The notes under the pieces are model-generated. The model ran no database searches and was not told the origin of the DNA. It was given only the letters and a program-made list of their open reading frames with translations. A program made the position numbers and the translations under genes. 64,000 bases of DNA from the NCBI RefSeq assembly GCF_030848565.1, contig NZ_JAVDDV010000010.1, positions 1-64,000 on the forward strand, read 5' to 3'. This document shows positions 43,158 through 51,744 of this stretch, in pieces; positions within the stretch are counted from its first letter, which is position 1, and each line of letters begins with the position of its first letter. The DNA comes from Natronolimnohabitans sp. A-GB9. Lineage in GTDB: Archaea; Halobacteriota; Halobacteria; Halobacteriales; Natrialbaceae.

Positions 43158-44311
43158 TATTCGTTCACCTCCTCAGCGTACTCGACTGCACGCTGGACTG
43201 CCTCTTCTAGGGTCTGTTCGACCGTTACGAGGTCCTCGTTCAGAATTTCCATACCTTCCTCCCAGTTGGTGCCGGCGAGTCGGACGACGACCGGCTTGGG
43301 GATCTCGTCGAACTGCTCGAGTGCCTCGTTGATCCCGCGGGCGACCTCGTCGCCGCGCGTGATGCCGCCGAAGATGTTGAAGACGACCGAATCGACGTTG
43401 TCGTCCGAGAACACCATATCGAGCGCGTTCGCGATGCGGTCGGCCTTCGCGCCACCGCCGACGTCCAGGAAGTTCGCCGGCTCGCCGCCGTAGTGGTCGA
43501 CGAGGTCGAGCGTGGTCATCACGAGGCCGGCACCGTTGCCGATGATCCCCGTGTTGCCCTCGAGGCGGACGTAGTCGAAGTCGTACTCGTCTGCCTTCTG
43601 CTCGAGTTCGTCGCCGCCGGCCGCTTCCTCTTCCATCTCGGCGAGTTCGGGCTGGCGGAAGAGAGCGTCCTCGTCGATGTTCATCACGGCGTCGGCCGCG
43701 ATGACCTCGTCGTCGCTCGTGACCATCAGCGGATTGATCTCGGCGTCGGAGCCGTCGCGGCTCTCCCAGAGATCGTACAGCGTCATGAGAACGTTCGAGA
43801 CGTCACGTGCGACGGCCTGGTCGACACCCGCGTCGTAGACGGCCTTGCGGGCCTGGTAGGGGTGCATGCCGAAGGAGGGGTCGATGTGCTCTCGCGCGAT
43901 GGCGTCGGGGTCTTCCTCGGCGACTTCCTCGATGTTGACGCCACCTTTCGTCGAGACCATCGCGACGGGCTTGCCCTCGCCACGGTCCATCGTGATCCCG
44001 ACGTAGAGTTCGTCGGTGAAGTCGACGGCTTCCTCGACGAGGACGCGGTCGACGTGGTAGCCTTTGAGATCCATCCCCAGAATCTCGTCGGCCGCCTCGC
44101 GGGCCTCGTCCGTATCCTCGACGAGTTTGATGCCGCCGGCCTTCCCGCGGCCACCGACCTGTACCTGTGCCTTGATCGCGACTGGATACCCGATCTCCTC
44201 GGCCGCGGCGACGGCGCCGTCGACGTCGGAGGCGAGTTCCGATGCCGGCGTCGGAATGCCGGCGTCGGCGAAGACCTGCTTCGCCTGATACTCGTGTAGT
44301 TTCATGGCCAT
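43157..44311 (-). CDS. sucC: succinyl-CoA synthetase beta subunit
   Basis: A 384-residue subunit with an ATP-grasp domain ([19 protein letters not shown] at the start, [12 protein letters not shown] near residue 52) and the C-terminal ligase domain with [16 protein letters not shown] near 280. The protein opens MAMKLHEY, so ATG 44311 or 44305 could be used. A TTTAAG box about 24 nt before 44311 suggests a leaderless start there. It is the first gene of sucCD. Confidence 0.96.
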   Translation of the reverse strand: MAMKLHEYQAKQVFADAGIPTPASELASDVDGAVAAAEEIGYPVAIKAQVQVGGRGKAGGIKLVEDTDEAREAADEILGMDLKGYHVDRVLVEEAVDFTDELYVGITMDRGEGKPVAMVSTKGGVNIEEVAEEDPDAIAREHIDPSFGMHPYQARKAVYDAGVDQAVARDVSNVLMTLYDLWESRDGSDAEINPLMVTSDDEVIAADAVMNIDEDALFRQPELAEMEEEAAGGDELEQKADEYDFDYVRLEGNTGIIGNGAGLVMTTLDLVDHYGGEPANFLDVGGGAKADRIANALDMVFSDDNVDSVVFNIFGGITRGDEVARGINEALEQFDEIPKPVVVRLAGTNWEEGMEILNEDLVTVEQTLEEAVQRAVEYAEEVNE

Positions 44312-44617
44312 TCGAACGGCCGTTCCGCCCTTGCTTAAATCCTGTTAGTTTCCACTCGCGACCGAAATCTATCGACGGCTATCAACCGCACCGTGACTAC
44401 GGATTTAGACCGTTGTCTCACAACACGATTCGTAGGATATCCTCAACCGTAACTGCATGAAACGCGTTCACACGTTGGGGATCGAGTGGGAACCGGTACC
44501 ATCTTTCGAAATTTCGGAACGTCACGATCGCCGACTCCGCGCTGGCGATCGTCGGGAGATCGGGACAGCAGTCCGTATCGAGAACCCGACCAAAGCGTTT
44601 GACTGCGGGCGGCGCTA
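44312..44617. other. gene-free gap upstream of sucC
   Basis: Contains the sucC promoter region (TTTAAG near 44334-44339) and a family B-like right arm, gggacagcagtccgtatcga (44563-44582), preceded by a gcgatcgtc-type interior. No coding frame is convincing. Confidence 0.45.
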
Positions 44618-44727
44618 ATACTGCCGAACAGAAGTCAGTGAACCGTCGGTCGCGAACTCGCGGCCGTCACCCGTTGGGACGGCCACAGTAGCGCGACCGA
44701 TCGGTGAATAGTTCTGTCCGGCAGTAT
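44618..44727. repeat. family A palindromic repeat, 110 bp, reverse orientation
   Basis: Ends atactgccgaacag and ctgtccggcagtat. The interior aligns with the reverse complement of the 39533 and 41920 copies and directly with the 61651 copy. This shows the element is asymmetric and occurs in both orientations. It lies upstream of the prenyltransferase gene. Confidence 0.8.
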
Positions 44728-44817
44728 AACGTCGACCTAGGCCGATCGATCCCGATCGGACGACCGTCTCGTCTCGTATGCCCGTCACCGTCATCCGACG
44801 CCGGAGGCCGACCTGAC

Positions 44818-45690
44818 GTGACCACCCCGACTGCGGTCCGCGAACGACGAGGCTGGTACGCGTCGCTCCAGCGAACGCTGCGCCTGCTCGTCCACAGTAA
44901 CCTCTTTATTTCGCTGTCGACGATGAGCGTCGTCGTCACCACGGTCGTCCTCGCGGGTCTCCCACTCGAGGCGTTACCGCTGTTTATCGTCTTCGCGGCC
45001 ACGCTGTTCGTCTACACCGTCAACCGCTTTACCGACCTCGAGGAAGACGAAGCGAACGTCCCCGAGCGCGCGTCGTTTACCAGACGCTACGGCCCCCTCC
45101 TGCTTGCTATCGGCGTGGGGCTCTACGTCCTCGCCATCGCCGTCGCGATCGCGCTGGGACTGCCGGGAGCGGTCTATCTCCTCTTGCCGCTGGTCGTCGC
45201 GGTCCTGTACTCCGTCGGCGGCATCAAACAGATCTTTCTCGTGAAGAACCTCTTCGTCGGCCTCGCCTGGGGGGCGATCCCGCTGGGTGTCGGCTACTAC
45301 TACGGCCAGCTCTGGACCCTCGAGATTCTCAGTATCACAGGCTACGTCATCGCGATGATCACCATCGCGGCGGTGATCTTCGATATCAAGGACATCGAAG
45401 GTGACCGCGCCGAAGGCATCGCAACGGTCCCCAACCGGCTCGGAACGGAAGCGACCAGGCGATACTGCCAGTTCGCGAACGTCCTCGTGGCCGTGGCCGT
45501 CGTCGGCCTCGTCGCCACGACGCCGCTCTCGAGTGCGTTTCTCGTGTTGCTCGCGATGAACGGCTACGTCGCTGCTTACATCCCCTTCGCGACGCCCGAA
45601 CGCGGGCCGCTGTACTATGGCTTCGTCGTCGACGGCGAACACGTGTTTCTGGCGGCGGTCGTCCTCACGCTCGAGTGGCTGGTGTGGTGA
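44818..45690 (+). CDS. UbiA-family prenyltransferase
   Basis: A 290-residue membrane enzyme with about eight or nine helices that transfers a polyprenyl chain to an acceptor. The two Asp-rich prenyl-diphosphate sites are NRFTDLEEDEANV near residue 65 and DIKDIEGDRAEG near 190. In haloarchaea, relatives make menaquinone, archaeal ether lipid or related products; this one cannot be placed further. The start is taken as GTG 44818 (VTTPTAVRERRGWYASL); the longer frame runs back into the family A repeat and is unlikely. Confidence 0.85.
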   Translation: MTTPTAVRERRGWYASLQRTLRLLVHSNLFISLSTMSVVVTTVVLAGLPLEALPLFIVFAATLFVYTVNRFTDLEEDEANVPERASFTRRYGPLLLAIGVGLYVLAIAVAIALGLPGAVYLLLPLVVAVLYSVGGIKQIFLVKNLFVGLAWGAIPLGVGYYYGQLWTLEILSITGYVIAMITIAAVIFDIKDIEGDRAEGIATVPNRLGTEATRRYCQFANVLVAVAVVGLVATTPLSSAFLVLLAMNGYVAAYIPFATPERGPLYYGFVVDGEHVFLAAVVLTLEWLVW

Positions 45691-45886
45691 CGTCGGAAAT
45701 CGAAATCTATCGGAAAGATAGAATATACAATCAATTGAAGGTATCTCGAATTGTGCGAAACTCTCGAATCTCGTAGCAGTTACCTGCTCCAAACAGTCAT
45801 TTAGAAATATATCTTCTGTGTGAATGAACACTCGAGATGCAGAGCACAGATATCATTCGAATACGTACGATGGGGTATCGGCTTCC

Positions 45887-46399
45887 ATGCTCGACACGTT
45901 CATCGATCTCGGGTTTTCGATTCTGGTGACGTTCGATCTCCCGGCGCTGTTCGTGCTGTTTGTCCTCAAGGGAGCGATCATCGGGAAGCCGCTTCCGACG
46001 TCTGTCTTTCTCCCCGGGTATCTCGTCGCTATCTCCCCCTCTCAGCGGATGATCTGGACGAGCATTCTCGTCGCATCGGTCGGATACGTCTGCGGACAGC
46101 TACTGATCTACTGGCTGGCTGCCCGCCGCGGGACCGATGCGATTCGATCGCTTCCGAAAGTGACGATCTCCGACGAACAGATGGCACAGGCGAAACGCCT
46201 GTTTCGAAGCTACAGCGGGACGGGGATCTTCGTGACGAATCTGCTCCCCTATCTTGGAAGTTTCGTCATGATTCCTGCAGGGATCGCCTCGTATCCGATC
46301 GAACGAGCGGCGTTGTACGCGTTCTCGTCGACGCTACTCAACTACGTCTTTACCGTCTGGCTCGTTTTCGAGTCCGTACAACTCGTTTCGACGGCCTGA
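45887..46399 (+). CDS. DedA/VTT-family membrane protein
   Basis: A 170-residue membrane protein with a VTT-like layout: KGAIIGKPLPTSVFLPGYLVAI near residue 23, VGYVCGQLLIYWLAARRG near 68, and a late SYSGTGIFVTNLLPYLGSFVMIPAG with the conserved Gly/Pro. DedA relatives act in lipid scrambling or proton-dependent transport. A TATA-like AAATATATC at 45804-45812 places the transcription start after an in-frame ATG at 45824, so the ATG at 45887 is preferred. Confidence 0.75.
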   Translation: MLDTFIDLGFSILVTFDLPALFVLFVLKGAIIGKPLPTSVFLPGYLVAISPSQRMIWTSILVASVGYVCGQLLIYWLAARRGTDAIRSLPKVTISDEQMAQAKRLFRSYSGTGIFVTNLLPYLGSFVMIPAGIASYPIERAALYAFSSTLLNYVFTVWLVFESVQLVSTA

Positions 46400-46424
46400 C
46401 AGGCCGAACGAAATCAGGACACTG

Positions 46425-46523
46425 ATACGGGCTGTTGTTCCGCTGTCGCGCCGATTACCGACCCCGTCTTGGCGACCGGCGCGACGTGACGACAGGAGAC
46501 CGTATACTTACAGTAGTCCGTAT
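46425..46523. repeat. family B palindromic repeat, 99 bp
   Basis: Starts atacgggctgttgttc and ends acagtagtccgtat, with an inner ggagaccgtatac that looks like a second right arm. The interior cgattaccgaccccgtcttgg resembles the other B copies. Its right end provides the stop codon of the minus-strand gene at 46523. Confidence 0.65.
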
Positions 46524-46750
46524 CAGTCCCGGTCGTCTTCGCTCCAGTCGCAGTCCTGGCACTTCCAACCCGTAACCAGTTCGGTCACCGACGGCATGTA
46601 CGTGACCTCGAGGACGTTGCCGCCACAGTCGGGACACTCCCTGTCGGCCTCGGCGATCGAGTCGACCTCCATGATGGAGTCGTCTTCGATCATCTCGGCG
46701 AGTTTTTGGGCCGTTACCATTCGTCCCTGCACGACGCGATTGTCGCTCAT
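46523..46750 (-). CDS. small zinc-ribbon protein (DUF5795-like)
   Basis: A 75-residue protein with a helical N-terminus (GRMVTAQKLAEMIEDDSIMEVDSIAEADR) and a zinc ribbon of two CxxC pairs, CPDCG near residue 40 and CQDCDW near 65. The layout fits a haloarchaeal family that I recall as DUF5795. Its function is unknown. The TGA stop is part of a family B repeat arm. Confidence 0.78.
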   Translation of the reverse strand: MSDNRVVQGRMVTAQKLAEMIEDDSIMEVDSIAEADRECPDCGGNVLEVTYMPSVTELVTGWKCQDCDWSEDDRD

Positions 46751-46910
46751 ACTCCGGCTATCGCGTGCGTGCCCCTAAGCGTTTTCAGGTCGGCCGACGT
46801 CGACGGCTTCGAAATCCGGCCTCGAGTTGGGTTCGACCCGATCGGACGATTGAAACACGAAATCGGAATCGGACGATTTAACCTGCTGAGGTGAAAACGA
46901 ACTAGTGCGT

Positions 46911-46993
46911 GCGAGGGTAGCCAAGCGGTCAACGGCGGCGGACTCAAGATCCGCTCCCGTAGGGGTTCGTGGGTTCGATTCCCTCCCCTCGCA
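46911..46993 (+). tRNA. tRNA-Leu (CAA)
   Basis: The acceptor pairs GCGAGGG (46911-46917) with CCCTCGC (46986-46992), followed by discriminator A. The anticodon stem GCGGA/TCCGC encloses loop CTCAAGA, so the anticodon is CAA (codon UUG). A long variable arm (around TCCCGTAGGGG) marks class II leucine tRNA. The T-arm reads GGGTTCGATTCCC. No intron is seen. Its last 21 bases are repeated at 47067-47087. Confidence 0.93.
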
Positions 46994-47087
46994 TTGCAGT
47001 GAGGCGCAAACCGCGCCGAACGAAATGCACGGGAGGGATCGAACGACGCCAAGGATCTTGGCGGTTGTTCGATTCCCTCCCCTCGCA
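46973..47087. repeat. direct duplication of the tRNA-Leu 3' end (att-like)
   Basis: The last 21 bases of tRNA-Leu (46973-46993) recur exactly at 47067-47087, 94 bp downstream. Between them lie an inverted, one-base-shorter partial copy (47031-47044) and a perfect 7-bp hairpin, cgccaag/cttggcg (47047-47063). Integrases of tRNA-targeting elements leave such duplicated 3' ends, but no integrase is present. I infer the scar of a lost or decayed element. 46994-47366 holds no gene; a ggcaagac/gtcttgcc hairpin lies at 47102-47122. Confidence 0.65.
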
Positions 47088-47366
47088 CTGTCACAAAGTG
47101 CGGCAAGACGGAGCGTCTTGCCCTCGCAACTTTTCCGACGACGCTATCTCCGACGGAGCCGGTAGGCTATCGGTCGCCACCGAACGGGGCACATAACTGC
47201 TTCCGGGCGGTTTCGGCCTCGAGGAGGCTCGCGCGGTCGACATCTTCGAGTCGCCGTCGAAGTCGCCGGAGTCGCCGGACCGAGGGGACGATCGGCAGTC
47301 GGGTCTCGAATGGCCGGCCATCTGAGGTTAAACTGTTATTATCAACCTCGTCGTAGTAGTACCCGT

Positions 47367-47651
47367 ATGAGCGACGAGAGTTCAGAATCCCACGAGACGG
47401 AGGGACGAGACGTCGAGTTCGAACACTATCTCTCTCGAGAAGAGGTGACCGACCACTTCGAGTCGTTCCTCGAGGGCTTCCGTGAGGGTGAGACCGTGAC
47501 GATGACGATCGGCGACGAGACGATCGAGATCGATCCGCCGGAACACCTCGGCTTCGAACTGGAGTACGAGGAGGACGGCGACGACCGCGAACTCGAGTTC
47601 GAACTCGAGTGGCAGGTCAAAAGCGACGAGCTCGATATCGACTCGTCGTAG
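47367..47651 (+). CDS. amphi-Trp domain protein
   Basis: A 94-residue acidic protein. EHYLSREEVTDHFESFLEGFREGETVTMTIGDETIEIDPPEHLGFELEYEED and the closing ELEFELEWQV give the beta-strand pattern with a late Trp that defines the amphi-Trp domain. The family is common in haloarchaea; its role is not established. ATG 47367 is chosen because the upstream frame has no similarity. Confidence 0.78.
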   Translation: MSDESSESHETEGRDVEFEHYLSREEVTDHFESFLEGFREGETVTMTIGDETIEIDPPEHLGFELEYEEDGDDRELEFELEWQVKSDELDIDSS

Positions 47652-47702
47652 TCCCTACGGCGGCCAATAGGGCCCCTGATCCGGATCGAAGAGTGGACAG
47701 TT

Positions 47703-47783
47703 ATACGGACTGCTGTAACTATGTACCGCCGATCGCCAGGACGGGGTCGGCGATCGGCAGTAATTGACTACAGGAGACCGTAT
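47703..47783. repeat. family B palindromic repeat, 81 bp
   Basis: Starts atacggactgctgta and ends acaggagaccgtat, with an interior gtaccgccgatcgcc facing ggcgatcgg. The interior matches the C-interrupted B copy at 21031. It lies between the amphi-Trp gene and the phosphatase gene. Confidence 0.75.
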
Positions 47784-47831
47784 CACAGACGAATGCAACC
47801 TCTTTTGGCGCCGTCGTCCCGATATATCGTC

Positions 47832-48644
47832 ATGAGCGAACACGACGCGGACGCGCGTCGGGCCAGCGTCGCGGTCAGTGCTGCCCGCGCGGGGGCAGAC
47901 GTCGCGGCGGCGTCCTTCCGAAGTGACCTCGAGATCGAGCACAAAGACAGGAAGACGGACGTCGTCACCCAGGCCGACCGCGACGCCCAGCGACGGGTCA
48001 TCGAGGAGATCGAGGCAGCCTACCCCGACGACCCGATCGTCGGGGAGGAGGAGGGTGCACTGAAGACGGTCCCCGAGTCGGGACCGGCCTGGATCGTCGA
48101 TCCCATCGACGGGACGAACAACTACGTCAACGGGATTCGGGCGTTCGGCACGGCCGTCGCCGCGATCCGCGATGGGGAGCCGGTCGGGGCAGCCACCGTC
48201 TGTCCCGCCTTGTCGGACGCCTACCGCGTCGGCCCCGCGGGCGCGTTTCGCAACGGCCAGCCCCTCTCGGTCAGCGACGTCACCGATCCCAGGTCCGCGA
48301 CCGTCTGCCCGACGTTCTGGTGGGACTACGACGATCGCGACCAGTATGCGGTCGCCTGCCGCGCCGTCGTCGAGCGCTTCGACGACATGCGTCGCTTTGG
48401 CTGTGCCCAACTCGAGCTCGCGATGGTCGCGTCGGGCGCGCTCGAGGGGACGATGACGAACGTGCAGGCCAACTCGTGGGACACCGTCGCCGGCGTCGCG
48501 ATGATTCGGGCGGCCGGCGGGACCGTCACCGACCTCGAGGGCGAGCGCTGGCGCCACGACAGCGACGGGCTGGTCGCCTCGAACGGCAGGATTCACGAAG
48601 ACGTTCTGGCGGCGACACAGGAGATCGAGGCCGCTCTCGAGTAG
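47832..48644 (+). CDS. inositol monophosphatase/fructose-1,6-bisphosphatase-family phosphatase
   Basis: A 270-residue Mg2+-dependent phosphatase. Metal-site motifs are VGEEEG near residue 74, [13 protein letters not shown] near 95 and the C-terminal [17 protein letters not shown] near 220. Archaeal relatives hydrolyse inositol-1-phosphate, fructose-1,6-bisphosphate or PAP; the true substrate is undecided. ATG 47832 lies near a TATA-like GATATATC. A family A repeat follows 14 bp after the stop. Confidence 0.85.
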   Translation: MSEHDADARRASVAVSAARAGADVAAASFRSDLEIEHKDRKTDVVTQADRDAQRRVIEEIEAAYPDDPIVGEEEGALKTVPESGPAWIVDPIDGTNNYVNGIRAFGTAVAAIRDGEPVGAATVCPALSDAYRVGPAGAFRNGQPLSVSDVTDPRSATVCPTFWWDYDDRDQYAVACRAVVERFDDMRRFGCAQLELAMVASGALEGTMTNVQANSWDTVAGVAMIRAAGGTVTDLEGERWRHDSDGLVASNGRIHEDVLAATQEIEAALE

Positions 48645-48657
48645 TTCGACACAACAG

Positions 48658-48766
48658 AGACCGTCGGACAGCACTATTCACCGTCGGTCCCACGACTGCG
48701 GCTGTCGCCGACGGTGACGGCCGCGAATTCGCGGCCGACGGGTCACTGACTCCTGTCCGACAGTAT
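48658..48766. repeat. family A palindromic repeat, 109 bp, degraded left end
   Basis: The left end reads agaccgtcggacag and the right end ctgtccgacagtat. The interior matches the 39533 and 41920 copies in the same orientation. It lies between the phosphatase gene and the DUF63 gene. Confidence 0.75.
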
Positions 48767-48844
48767 GAACGCCTTCGATCGTCGACTGTCGCGGATTGCA
48801 GAAGATCGGAAAGCGTTAAGCGGTCCCCGTCCCGGATAACGGTT

Positions 48845-49981
48845 ATGGGCATACTCGCCGAGTATATCGATCGGTACGGGGCCGAGCGCGTCTGGGCCGC
48901 GACCGTCGTTCTTCTCGCCGTCGGCGTCGCGACTGCCGCCGTGTTGTTCCCCCAGCGTGTCTACGTCGACATCATCTGGCAGTATTACTGGGGGCCAGTG
49001 GTCGCCGACGCACACGGCTGGAGCAGTGGAATCGCCTGGGCCGACGGCGAGCAGGTCCACATCAGCGAAGCCGGACCCGACGACGGGCCGTTCGCCGAAC
49101 CCGGCTACACGTTCGTCTCTTATGCAGGCTACATTCCGACGCTGATTCTGGGAGCCATTGGGCTGCTCTTTTTGATCCGGCGTCTCGACATTCGGCGCTA
49201 CCGTGCGGGTTTCTTCGCGCTGTTCCCGTTCATGCTGTTCGGCGGGGCGCTGCGAACCGTCGAGGACGCGAACGTCGCCGCCTACCGCGAGACGGGTGAA
49301 CTCGCGATCCAGCTCCCGTGGTCCGGATTCCTGATCAGTCCCCTGATCTACTTCACCGTCGCCGCGCTCGCGGTGATCGCGGTCGTCGTCTCGGTCTGGC
49401 TCGAGCGCAACGACTACGTCTCGGGGTATGAGTACCCGCTTGCGGCGATCGGTACCGGACTGCTCGCGATCACCCTCGCCTACCTCGGCTATACGGCGAC
49501 CCAGGAGTACGCGACGTTCTATCCGTGGCTCCTGGTGACCGTCCTCGTCGGTGCGACCGTCTCGACGTGGATCACGTGGGTCGTCATCGAGCGGTTCGCA
49601 CCCTGGATCAACGCCGGAACCCGGTATATGGGACTTGTCGTGATCTGGGCACACGCGGTCGACGGCGTCGCGAACGTTATCGGCCTCGACTGGGCGACGG
49701 CGTTCGGTCACGAACACAACCTCGCGCCGAAACACCCCGTCAACGCGACGATCGTCGAAGTCACCGGATCGGTGCTGCCCGCCAGTATCGTCGAGGTCAC
49801 GGGTCAGGCCTGGCCGTTCCACATCGTGAAAATCGCCGCGGCCGTGTTCGTCGTCTGGGTCTTCAACGAGGAGATCTTCGACGAACACCCGCGATTCGCG
49901 ATCCTGATGTTGATCACCGTCGTCGCGGTCGGTCTCGGTCCCGGAACCCGAGACATGCTTCGGGCGACGTTCGGAATCTGA
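48845..49981 (+). CDS. DUF63-family membrane protein
   Basis: A 378-residue protein with about eight helices. [21 protein letters not shown] near residue 125 and the later [36 protein letters not shown] with conserved His and Asp are the typical signatures of archaeal DUF63. The biochemical role is unknown. ATG 48845 ([19 protein letters not shown]) begins the homology. Confidence 0.85.
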   Translation: MGILAEYIDRYGAERVWAATVVLLAVGVATAAVLFPQRVYVDIIWQYYWGPVVADAHGWSSGIAWADGEQVHISEAGPDDGPFAEPGYTFVSYAGYIPTLILGAIGLLFLIRRLDIRRYRAGFFALFPFMLFGGALRTVEDANVAAYRETGELAIQLPWSGFLISPLIYFTVAALAVIAVVVSVWLERNDYVSGYEYPLAAIGTGLLAITLAYLGYTATQEYATFYPWLLVTVLVGATVSTWITWVVIERFAPWINAGTRYMGLVVIWAHAVDGVANVIGLDWATAFGHEHNLAPKHPVNATIVEVTGSVLPASIVEVTGQAWPFHIVKIAAAVFVVWVFNEEIFDEHPRFAILMLITVVAVGLGPGTRDMLRATFGI

Positions 49982-50021
49982 TCGGCCACCGGGCGCCGAC
50001 GCCTCGTCTCGCCCGTCTCCA

Positions 50022-51203
50022 TCAGGGCGTCAACATCACCTTGATACACCCGTTTTCTTTGTTGTTGAACGTCTCGTATAGCTCCGGTCCGCTGGTCAAC
50101 GCCTCCTGGTGAGTCACGACGAACGAGGGATCGATCTCGCCGTCTTCGATCATCTCGAGCAGCGGGTCGAGATACCGTTGGACGTGGGTCTGTCCAGTCT
50201 TGATCGTCAGCGCCTTGTTCATCATCGGACCCAGCGGGACGTTGTCGCCCTCGCGGAGGTAGACGCCCGGAATCGAGATCGTGCCGCCCTTCCGGCAACA
50301 CTTGATCGCCTGGCGGAGGACGTGGACGCGATCGTCCTGAAGCCGTAGCTCCTGTTTGACTTTCTCGGTAACGCCTTTCAGCCCGGTTCCGTGGGCTTCC
50401 GTCCCGACCGCGTCGATACACCGGTCGGGACCGCGGTTGCCGGTCATCTCCATCAACCGGTCGTAGACGTCCTCGTGTTCGAAGTTGATGGTCTCAGCGT
50501 CGCCGTGCGAACTGGCCATATCCAGGCGCTCCGAGACGCGGTCGATGGCGATCACGCGATTCGCGCCGAGCATCCAGGCGCTCTGGATGGCGAACTGGCC
50601 GACCGGGCCACAGCCCCAGACGGCGACCGTATCCTCGGGTTCGATGTCGGCGTTCTCGGCGGCCATATACCCAGTCGGGAAGATGTCCGAGAGGAACAAC
50701 ACCTGCTCGTCCGGCAGATCCGACTCGACTTTTACGGGGCCGACGTCGGCGTGGGGGACCCGTAGATACTCCGCCTGCCCGCCGGCGTAGCCACCGAGTA
50801 GGTGCGAGAAGCCGAGCAGGCCGGCCGGCGAGTGGCCCATCGCCTTGCGTGCGAGTTCGGCGTTTGGATTCGAGTTGTCACACAACGAGTACAGCTCTTC
50901 TTCGCAGAACCAGCAGGCACCACAGCTGATCGTAAACGGAACGACGACGCGGTCGCCGACCTCGAGGCGCTCGACGTCGCTACCGACCGCGACGACCTCG
51001 CCCATCGGTTCGTGACCCAGGACGTCTCCTTCGCGCATCCCGGGCATGTAGCCGTTGTAGAGGTGGAGATCGGAGCCACAGATCGCGGTGGCCGTAACCT
51101 CGATCACCGCATCGGTTGGATTGACAATTTCGGGTTTGGGGACTTCGTCGACGCGGACGTCCTGTTCGCCGTGCCAGGTGAGTGCCTCCATCGTGCCGTC
51201 CAT
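50022..51203 (-). CDS. zinc-dependent alcohol/formaldehyde dehydrogenase family protein
   Basis: A 393-residue medium-chain dehydrogenase. The catalytic zinc ligands lie in [11 protein letters not shown] near residue 40 and GHEPMGEV near 65. The structural zinc lobe is [15 protein letters not shown] near 95. The NAD-binding segment is [16 protein letters not shown] near 195. It resembles the glutathione-independent formaldehyde or threonine-type branch; the substrate is unknown. ATG 51203 ([18 protein letters not shown]) is the preferred start, with 51191 possible. Confidence 0.85.
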   Translation of the reverse strand: MDGTMEALTWHGEQDVRVDEVPKPEIVNPTDAVIEVTATAICGSDLHLYNGYMPGMREGDVLGHEPMGEVVAVGSDVERLEVGDRVVVPFTISCGACWFCEEELYSLCDNSNPNAELARKAMGHSPAGLLGFSHLLGGYAGGQAEYLRVPHADVGPVKVESDLPDEQVLFLSDIFPTGYMAAENADIEPEDTVAVWGCGPVGQFAIQSAWMLGANRVIAIDRVSERLDMASSHGDAETINFEHEDVYDRLMEMTGNRGPDRCIDAVGTEAHGTGLKGVTEKVKQELRLQDDRVHVLRQAIKCCRKGGTISIPGVYLREGDNVPLGPMMNKALTIKTGQTHVQRYLDPLLEMIEDGEIDPSFVVTHQEALTSGPELYETFNNKENGCIKVMLTP

Positions 51204-51744
51204 GGTCTCACGAGGGTCTCTCACCCAGCCGACGGGTAAACCGCCTCCCTGTCCTTGCAACAGCGTCAGTGTCGCCCCCGGACGATCGACCCGCTCGGAC
51301 TCGAGTCCGTCGTACGGTCCTTTCTCCGTCAGCCGGGGAGACCAGGGACGGATCGTGGTTTTAACGGAATCTCGGGGCAGGGGACCGTATCATGCAACGA
51401 TCACGGCCGTTTTCGATGGCAAACGAACCAGTTAAAGGACGAGTCCCACTTTCTCCATTGTGTTCGCAGCGTTCCGAGCAGCGATTCCGCCCTGTTCGGA
51501 AGCGGCGTTCGGTGACTCGTTCCCCGCGGCCGGAGGTAGTTCCTGATACAATAATAATAATCGGATCCGATTCCTGATTCGATACTTTATCTCCCAATCC
51601 AATTGGGAAAACGAATCTATTAAGGGAGGTCGCCCCATCGGTCGGAACAACGGGCGTGTAGTATACGCTTCGAAACTCAACTATGTCACTCCACGTACTT
51701 CCGATATGCAGTAGCAACTCGCCCTCGAGACGGAGGGATCGACG
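51204..51744. other. gap between the dehydrogenase and permease genes
   Basis: Contains a degenerate B-like arm (ggggaccgtatca, 51381-51393), an AT-rich stretch at 51544-51630 and a small tcccaa/ttggga hairpin at 51591-51607. It could be the regulatory region of the permease gene. An ATG at 51683 opens a 21-codon frame (MSLHVLPICSSNSPSRRRDRR) whose TGA overlaps the permease ATG, a possible leader peptide. Confidence 0.4.

Noticed and set aside
47067-47087. Second tRNA gene
   Set aside because: Only the last 21 bases of tRNA-Leu are present. There is no matching 5' acceptor, D-arm or anticodon arm upstream.
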